DNA of 8,795 bases. Source: Chloroflexota bacterium (lineage in GTDB: Bacteria; Chloroflexota; Dehalococcoidia; UBA2979). The position numbers and the translations under genes were made by a program. Positions 5,401-8,795 of this stretch are shown piece by piece; positions within the stretch are counted from its first letter, which is position 1, and each line of letters opens with the position of its first letter. A model generated the notes under the pieces. It saw only the letters and a list, made by a program, of their open reading frames with translations, was not told where the DNA came from and made no database searches. The stretch is from contig JAQCJS010000030.1 in assembly GCA_027592975.1 (NCBI GenBank), forward strand, positions 1 through 8,795, written 5' to 3'.

Positions 5401-6549
5401 ATGGATCTGAACAGCGGCTTCGTCCTTGGTCACATCCGTGGCATCGCGATCCGCGTCCACTGGTCGTGGCTGTTCATCTTCGCGCTCGTCTCATGGAACC
5501 TGCAGGCGGCCGTACTGCCGGATCTCGTCCCGAACTGGAGTGAGCAGGCGCGCTGGGCGGCGAGCATCGCCGCGGCGCTCGGCTTCTTCATCTCAGTGCT
5601 GCTCCATGAGCTGTCGCACGCCTTCGTCGCGCTGCACTACAAGATGTGCGTCCCCTCGATCACGCTGTTCATCTTCGGCGGCGTTTCGAACATCGATGGA
5701 GAGATGCGGACGCCCGGACAGGAGTTCCGCATCGCCATTGCGGGACCAGCCACCTCCATTGCGCTCGGTTTCGTGCTCGGCGCCCTCTGGCTGGTGCTGC
5801 CGGGCGACGGCGCGAGGATCGTGATGTACCTCGCCGTGGTGAACGTGATCCTCGGCGTGTTTAACCTGATCCCGGGCTTCCCGCTGGACGGCGGCCGCGT
5901 GCTCCGCGCGATCATCTGGGCGTCCTCCGGCGACCTCGTGAAGTCCACGCGCATCGCGGCCGGATCCGGCACGGCGGTGGCGTGGGGCTTGATCGCGCTG
6001 GGCATCTACACCTCGCTGGCGACGAGGAGCCTGACGGGCCTCTGGTACGTGTTGATCGGCCTGTTCCTGAAGACCGCCGCGGACAGCGCTTACGGGCAGC
6101 TGCTGGTGGAGCGCGCGTTGGACGGCGTCCTGGTGCGCCACGTGATGCGCGAGGCACCCCCGCCGGTCGCGCCGTCCGCCAACCTGATGCGGATCGTGGA
6201 GCAGCGCGTGATCGGCGGCGGCGAGCGCGCCTTCTTCGTCGGCGGCGAGGGGCGCGTGCTGGGCCTCTTCACCATCGCCGACCTGGCCGCGGTGCCGCAG
6301 GAACGCCTCGCCGCGATGACGGCCGGCGAGGTCATGGTGCCCGCGGAGCAGATCGTGACCGTGCAGCCGGGCACCAGTCTGATCGACGCAACGCGCGCGA
6401 TGACCGAGCGCGACGTGCACCAACTCCCGGTCGTGGAGGACGGCCGGATGGTCGGCGTGCTCAGCCGGGCCGACGTGCTCCAGCAGCTGGAGGTGCGTCA
6501 GCGCTTCAGCAAGGTGGGCGTCGCCCCCCCCCGGGACGGCTCGCGCTAG
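5401..6549 (+). CDS. M50 family site-2-protease-like zinc metalloprotease with two CBS domains
   Basis: An intramembrane zinc metalloprotease of 382 residues, group with C-terminal CBS domains (SpoIVFB/Rip3-like). It is expected to cut membrane-embedded substrates such as anti-sigma factors or signal-peptide remnants; the substrate here is unknown. Hydrophobic segments lie near 20-35, 52-68, 109-132, 138-157, 190-205 and 212-225. The zinc motif HELSH is at 69-73 (His69, Glu70, His73), and the third ligand is in NLIPGFPLDGGRV at 155-167 (Asp163). FGGVSNIDGEMRTP at 92-105 is the typical loop after the first motif. Two CBS domains follow (about 244-300 and 306-366, with VRHVMRE and AGEVMVP openings), suggesting control by adenine nucleotides. 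Length and layout are normal for the group. The start has no ribosome-binding site but fits a leaderless transcript. A run of nine C near 6524-6532 lies in the last codons. It converges on pcrA. Confidence 0.95.
   Translation: MDLNSGFVLGHIRGIAIRVHWSWLFIFALVSWNLQAAVLPDLVPNWSEQARWAASIAAALGFFISVLLHELSHAFVALHYKMCVPSITLFIFGGVSNIDGEMRTPGQEFRIAIAGPATSIALGFVLGALWLVLPGDGARIVMYLAVVNVILGVFNLIPGFPLDGGRVLRAIIWASSGDLVKSTRIAAGSGTAVAWGLIALGIYTSLATRSLTGLWYVLIGLFLKTAADSAYGQLLVERALDGVLVRHVMREAPPPVAPSANLMRIVEQRVIGGGERAFFVGGEGRVLGLFTIADLAAVPQERLAAMTAGEVMVPAEQIVTVQPGTSLIDATRAMTERDVHQLPVVEDGRMVGVLSRADVLQQLEVRQRFSKVGVAPPRDGSR
6524..6532 (+). repeat. C9 homopolymer in the 3' end of the M50 gene
   Basis: Nine consecutive C encode part of VAPPRDG. 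The tract is prone to slippage or sequencing error; a length change would alter the last residues and bypass the shared stop at 6547-6549. Confidence 0.9.
6546..6549. other. Shared palindromic CTAG supplying both convergent stop codons
   Basis: TAG at 6547-6549 ends the M50 gene and TAG on the other strand (6548-6546) ends the helicase gene, so the two genes overlap by three bases tail to tail. There is no room for a terminator between them, so any terminator must lie inside the opposing gene. Confidence 0.95.
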
Positions 6550-8795
6550 GCGGAGTGCTCCGAGGCGGGCTCCAGCCGCGCGAACGACTGCAGCATCTTC
6601 TTCACGCCCTGTCCCTGGAACGCCACCGTCACCTGCATGTCGCCGGGCACCACCTGGCAGCCCACCACCGTGCCCACGCCGAACGTGTGGTGCCGCACCC
6701 GCTCGCCCGGGGCGAAGGCGCGGATCTCTGTCTGGTCGTCCTCGCGACGGGCCGCGGCGGCGGCGCGCAGCCCGCGCCCATCCCGCCCGCTGTCCGAGGC
6801 GCCCCACGTGTCCGCCTCGCGCTTCGGGCTCGCGCCCACGGGCGAGACCACGTCCTCCTCCGGGATGTCACGGAGGAAGCGGGACGCCGGGTTGCCGCGC
6901 ACCTGCCCGAACATGAAGCGGCGTCGCGCGCGCGTCAGGTAGAGGCGCTGACGCGCGCGGGTGATCCCCACGTAGCAGAGCCGGCGCTCCTCCTCCATCT
7001 GCGCGGGGTCGTCCAGCGCGCGGATGTGGGGCAGCAGACCCTCCTCCATCCCCGGCATGAACACCACGTCGTACTCCAGGCCCTTCGCGGAGTGCAGCGT
7101 GATCAGCGTCACCGCGTCCGGCTGGTCCGACTCCGGGTCGTCCACGTCCGAGACGAGCGCGACCTCCTCGAGGAAGGCGGCGAGCGACGAGTCCTCCTCC
7201 ACCTCCTCGTACTGGGCGGCCACGGAGCGGAGCTCCTGCACGTTCTCCCAGCGGACGTCCGCGCGCTCGCGGTCGGTCTTCGTCAGGTGCGCGCGGTAGT
7301 CCACCTGCGCCAGCAGCCGATCCAACAGCTGCGCGACGCTCAGGTTCTCCCGTTGCGCCGCGAGGCTTTCGATGATCTCCAGGAAGCCCTGGAGCGCGCC
7401 TCGCGTGCGCGTTGCCAGCGCGGGCACGCCGTCGCCCAGCGGGCCGTAGGCCGCGCGGTGCGCCACGGCGAGCACGGAGATGCCCAGCTCCGCGGACGCG
7501 GCGATCAGGTCGTTCACCGTCTTCTCGCCGATGCCGCGCGTGGGCACGTTCACAATGCGGTCGAAGGCGACGGTGTCGTACTCGTTGTGGACCACGCGGA
7601 GATACGCGATCAGGTCGCGCACCTCGCGGCGGTCGTAGAAGCGCGTGCCCCCGACGATGCGGTACTTCACGCCCTGCGCGATGAACGCCTCTTCGATCGC
7701 TCGCGACTGCGCGTTCGTGCGGTACATCACCGCAATGTCGGAAGTCTTGAAGCGGTCGCCGCGTAGCAGCCGGTTGATCTCCCCGGCGATGAAGAGCGCC
7801 TCTTCCTCGCCGTAGGTCGCCTCGTACTCCACGACCCGCTCGCCGTCGGGGTTCGTCGTCCACAGACTCTTCTCGGGACGCCCCTCCGCCTTCGCGATGA
7901 TCGAGTGGGCGACGCGCAGGATGTGGCCGGTAGAGCGGTAGTTCTGCTCCAGCAGCACCACGGTGGCACCGGGGAAGTCGTGCTCGAAGTCCAGCAGGTT
8001 GCGGATGTCCGCCGCGCGCCACGAGTAGATCGACTGGTCCGGGTCGCCGACGACGGTCAAGTTGCGATGCTCCGAGGAGATCAACCGCGAGAGCTGGTAC
8101 TGGACCAGGTTCGTGTCCTGGAACTCGTCGATCAGGGTGTGGAGGTAGCGGTCCGCGTAGCGCTTGCGAATGTTGTCCTGGGTCTCGAACAGTTCCAGCG
8201 TGAGGCCGAGCAGGTCGTCGAAGTCGACGGCGCCGGCCCGCCGGAGCGCACCCTGGTACTTCTCGTAGACGCGCCCGACGATCTCCTCGAAGTAGTCGTC
8301 GGCGTTGCGCTGGAACGCCGCAGCGTCGCGTCGTTCGTTCTTTGCGGAGGAGATGGCGGACAGCACGGCGCGTGGTGGGTAGCGCTTGGGGTCGACCTGG
8401 AGCTCCGCCTCGATCGTCTTGATCAGGGACATCTGGTCGTCCGTGTCGTAGATCGCGAAGTCCTGCGGGACACCGATCGCTTGCCCATCGCGGCGGAGGA
8501 TGCGCGCACAGATCGCGTGGAACGTCCCCATCGAGAGGTCATGTGCGTCGCTGCCGAGGAGACCCTCGACGCGCTCGCGCATCTCGCGGGCGGCCTTGTT
8601 TGTGAAGGTGACCGCAAGGATGCGCCAGGGGTGCACGCCCTGCTCACGCACGAGGAACGCGATCCGATGCGCTATCACGCGCGTCTTACCGGAGCCGGGG
8701 CCAGCGAGGATCATCAACGGGCCGCTCGGCGTCTCCACCGCGCGTCGTTGCGCCTCGTTCAGCACGTCATGGATGGAGCCGTTGGTGGCAGTCAC
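6546..8795 (-). CDS. pcrA: ATP-dependent 3'-5' DNA helicase PcrA/UvrD (superfamily 1A)
   Basis: An SF1A helicase that unwinds DNA in nucleotide excision repair and in conflict resolution at replication forks. It is 749 residues from GTG at the last bases of the window, the usual length. Motifs in order: Q-motif region LNEAQRRAV (12-20), Walker A AGPGSGKT (31-38), Ia AVTFTNKAAREM (61-72), Walker B LIDEFQDTN (221-229), III VVGDPDQSIYSWRAA (248-262), IV LEQNYRST (282-289), V VTLITLHSAKGLEYDVVFMP (562-581) and VI EEERRLCYVGITRAR (601-615). A variable linker (about 645-690) leads to a Tudor-like domain (GERVRHHTFGVGTVV, about 697-742) as in PcrA, which links it to RNA polymerase. All catalytic residues are present. 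The first residues (MTATNGSIHDVL) look like a natural start, but the ribosome-binding site lies outside the window, so an upstream start cannot be excluded. Confidence 0.96.
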   Translation of the reverse strand: MTATNGSIHDVLNEAQRRAVETPSGPLMILAGPGSGKTRVIAHRIAFLVREQGVHPWRILAVTFTNKAAREMRERVEGLLGSDAHDLSMGTFHAICARILRRDGQAIGVPQDFAIYDTDDQMSLIKTIEAELQVDPKRYPPRAVLSAISSAKNERRDAAAFQRNADDYFEEIVGRVYEKYQGALRRAGAVDFDDLLGLTLELFETQDNIRKRYADRYLHTLIDEFQDTNLVQYQLSRLISSEHRNLTVVGDPDQSIYSWRAADIRNLLDFEHDFPGATVVLLEQNYRSTGHILRVAHSIIAKAEGRPEKSLWTTNPDGERVVEYEATYGEEEALFIAGEINRLLRGDRFKTSDIAVMYRTNAQSRAIEEAFIAQGVKYRIVGGTRFYDRREVRDLIAYLRVVHNEYDTVAFDRIVNVPTRGIGEKTVNDLIAASAELGISVLAVAHRAAYGPLGDGVPALATRTRGALQGFLEIIESLAAQRENLSVAQLLDRLLAQVDYRAHLTKTDRERADVRWENVQELRSVAAQYEEVEEDSSLAAFLEEVALVSDVDDPESDQPDAVTLITLHSAKGLEYDVVFMPGMEEGLLPHIRALDDPAQMEEERRLCYVGITRARQRLYLTRARRRFMFGQVRGNPASRFLRDIPEEDVVSPVGASPKREADTWGASDSGRDGRGLRAAAAARREDDQTEIRAFAPGERVRHHTFGVGTVVGCQVVPGDMQVTVAFQGQGVKKMLQSFARLEPASEHSA

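Noticed and set aside
5593..6807. Long leftward frame opposite the M50 gene and a long rightward frame 5982-7766
   Set aside because: Shadows of the M50 and helicase genes caused by high G/C at third positions; His/Arg/Gly-rich and without motifs.

Overview
The window is high-GC bacterial chromosome with strong G/C bias at third codon positions. It carries seven well-supported features: six protein genes and one tRNA. There are also two weaker small ORFs and one striking intergenic hairpin. I see no phage, transposase, CRISPR array or plasmid genes. The mix of families suggests a high-GC Gram-positive-type lineage: a PcrA-type helicase with a C-terminal Tudor-like domain, a short SARP/BTAD regulator, a TPM protein with a long coiled-coil tail, a DRTGG protein and an M50 protease with CBS domains. 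My best guess is Chloroflexota (Thermomicrobia- or Tepidiforma-like), with deep-branching Actinomycetota second. This rests on gene families only and is uncertain.

Left part, leftward genes (1-3361). A membrane-anchored TPM-domain protein runs off the left edge. Its reading frame is broken by an apparent one-base deletion near 1291, after which the same protein continues in another frame for about 430 codons. Upstream of it lie an 83-residue uncharacterised protein (1783-2034) and a SARP/BTAD transcriptional activator (2109-2894) that appears to start at TTG. Further upstream is a 341-base gap holding a perfect 23-bp inverted repeat with a 4-base loop (3128-3177). Behind it is a possible 41-residue basic protein (3236-3361) with its own ribosome-binding site.

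Middle, rightward (3596-5317). A 164-residue Lys/Ala/Pro-rich, histone-H1-like protein contains a 114-bp-offset internal DNA duplication. A spacer with at most one weak small ORF follows, then a complete tRNA-Phe(GAA) with encoded CCA, and 34 bases later a DRTGG-domain protein whose BioD-like P-loop lacks the catalytic lysine.

Right part (5401-8795). A site-2-protease-like M50 metalloprotease with two CBS domains runs rightward. It converges on a full-length pcrA/uvrD-type helicase running leftward from the right edge. The two genes meet in one palindromic CTAG that supplies both stop codons, so no bases separate them.

The genes do not form an obvious pathway. They look like a normal chromosomal stretch of housekeeping functions (helicase, tRNA), membrane proteolysis and regulation. 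The least explained part is 2895-4364.
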